Positions 5,083 to 5,536 of a stretch of DNA of 5,536 bases are shown here, in pieces. The DNA lies in the NCBI GenBank assembly GCA_003157175.1, contig PMIQ01000038.1, forward strand, positions 17,689 through 23,224, in the 5' to 3' direction. The notes under the pieces were generated by a model, which saw only the letters and a list, made by a program, of their open reading frames with translations, searched no databases and was not told the DNA's origin. The DNA comes from Chloroflexota bacterium. GTDB taxonomy: Bacteria; Chloroflexota; Limnocylindria; Limnocylindrales; CSP1-4. A program made the translations under genes and the position numbers. Position 1 is the stretch's first letter; every line of letters starts with the position of its first letter.

Positions 5083-5536
5083 CTAGTCTGCGTAGATCAA
5101 TTCTCGGACGGCTGCCAGCTCTCGGCGCAGCTCGTCGTTGATGCCCATCTCGCGATTGATCTTGTCGCAGGCGTGCAGGACCGTAGAGTGGTCCCGGCCG
5201 CCCAACTCAGCGCCGATGCGCAGCAGCGAGACGTCCGTTTCCTCGCGCATCAGGAACATTGCGATCTGGCGAGGCACCACGATCGCCTTGTCGCGCTTCT
5301 GGCCCTTGAGGGCGTCGATCTGGACGCCGTAGTAATCCGACACCGCCCGAGTGATCCGCTCCGGCGTTACCTGGCGCTTCTTGGGGTTGTAGAGCACGTT
5401 CGAGAGGACCGCCTGAGCCAGCTCGATCGTGATCGGCACCGCACCCATGCTGGCGTAGGCCACGATTCGATTGAGGGCACCCTCGAGTTCGCGGATATTG
5501 CTGACGACCTTTCGGGCGATGAACTCCAGCACGTCC
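5083..5536 (-). CDS. dnaA: Chromosomal replication initiator DnaA, C-terminal part
   Basis: The gene enters from the right edge; 150 residues and a TAG stop (5085-5083) are visible. DnaA is the AAA+ initiator that binds DnaA boxes and melts oriC. The fragment opens with DVLEFIARKVVSNIRELEGALNRIVAY, the end of the ATPase domain with the conserved N-I-R-E-L-E-G-A-L-N-R sensor 2 region. It then has the domain IV DNA-binding module, ITRAVSDYYGVQIDALKGQKRDKAIVVPRQIAMFLMREET, and the signature GGRDHSTVLHACDKI (fragment residues 112-126), whose R, D, H, S and T contact the DnaA box. The C-terminus (RELIYAD) ends at the usual place after the last helix. The start, domain I, the Walker motifs and the dnaA promoter lie outside the window. 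The boxes at 4853-4902 are the expected targets of this protein. Nothing appears broken. Confidence 0.97.
   Translation of the reverse strand, partial: DVLEFIARKVVSNIRELEGALNRIVAYASMGAVPITIELAQAVLSNVLYNPKKRQVTPERITRAVSDYYGVQIDALKGQKRDKAIVVPRQIAMFLMREETDVSLLRIGAELGGRDHSTVLHACDKINREMGINDELRRELAAVRELIYAD

Noticed and set aside
1..5536. CRISPR arrays, tRNA/rRNA genes, transposases or phage genes
   Set aside because: No regular repeat-spacer pattern, RNA-gene signature or mobile-element protein was seen; the repeats present are confined to the origin and are shorter and closer together.

Overview
The window is a GC-rich chromosomal segment (roughly two thirds G+C by eye) holding a bacterial replication-initiation locus, with every gene on the minus strand. 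Read in the direction of transcription (right to left) the order is: the 3' end of dnaA, a 548-base gene-free gap with the hallmarks of oriC, dnaN (beta sliding clamp), recF, a small DUF721/DciA-type gene, and a long membrane protein with a PP2C/PPM-like head that runs off the left edge. The core order dnaA-oriC-dnaN-recF is the ancestral bacterial arrangement. A PPM-like membrane protein in the place where many genomes have gyrB, together with the high GC and the DnaN and DnaA sequence style, suggests an uncultured Chloroflexota lineage. That placement is inference, and an actinobacterial relative is not excluded.

Right part (4535-5536): the dnaA fragment carries the end of the AAA+ module and the complete DNA-binding domain IV. 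The gap then holds one perfect DnaA box, two single-mismatch boxes, an array of GC-rich box-like sites at about 21-base spacing, an 18-base direct repeat and, next to dnaN, an AT-rich stretch that is a good candidate unwinding element. No credible gene lies in this gap.

Middle (1794-4534): dnaN, recF and dciA are tightly packed. recF follows dnaN closely and has no ATG, GTG or TTG that would keep its Walker A motif, so it needs a non-canonical start (CTG or ATC). recF and dciA overlap by four bases (GTGA), and a strong Shine-Dalgarno for dciA lies inside the end of recF.

Left part (1-1742): about 580 codons of a protein with a cytoplasmic PP2C-fold-like domain, a basic linker, one membrane helix and an extracytoplasmic region with propeller-like repeats. 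The PP2C metal-binding motifs are largely eroded, so it looks like a pseudophosphatase. A perfect TATAAT overlapping the dciA stop codon may give this gene its own promoter.

Functionally, DnaA opens oriC, DciA is the presumed helicase loader, DnaN clamps the polymerase and RecF services gaps at stalled forks. The role of the membrane protein in this group is unknown. The two most unusual points are the recF start and the eroded PP2C domain; the most structured non-coding signal is the periodic array in oriC.
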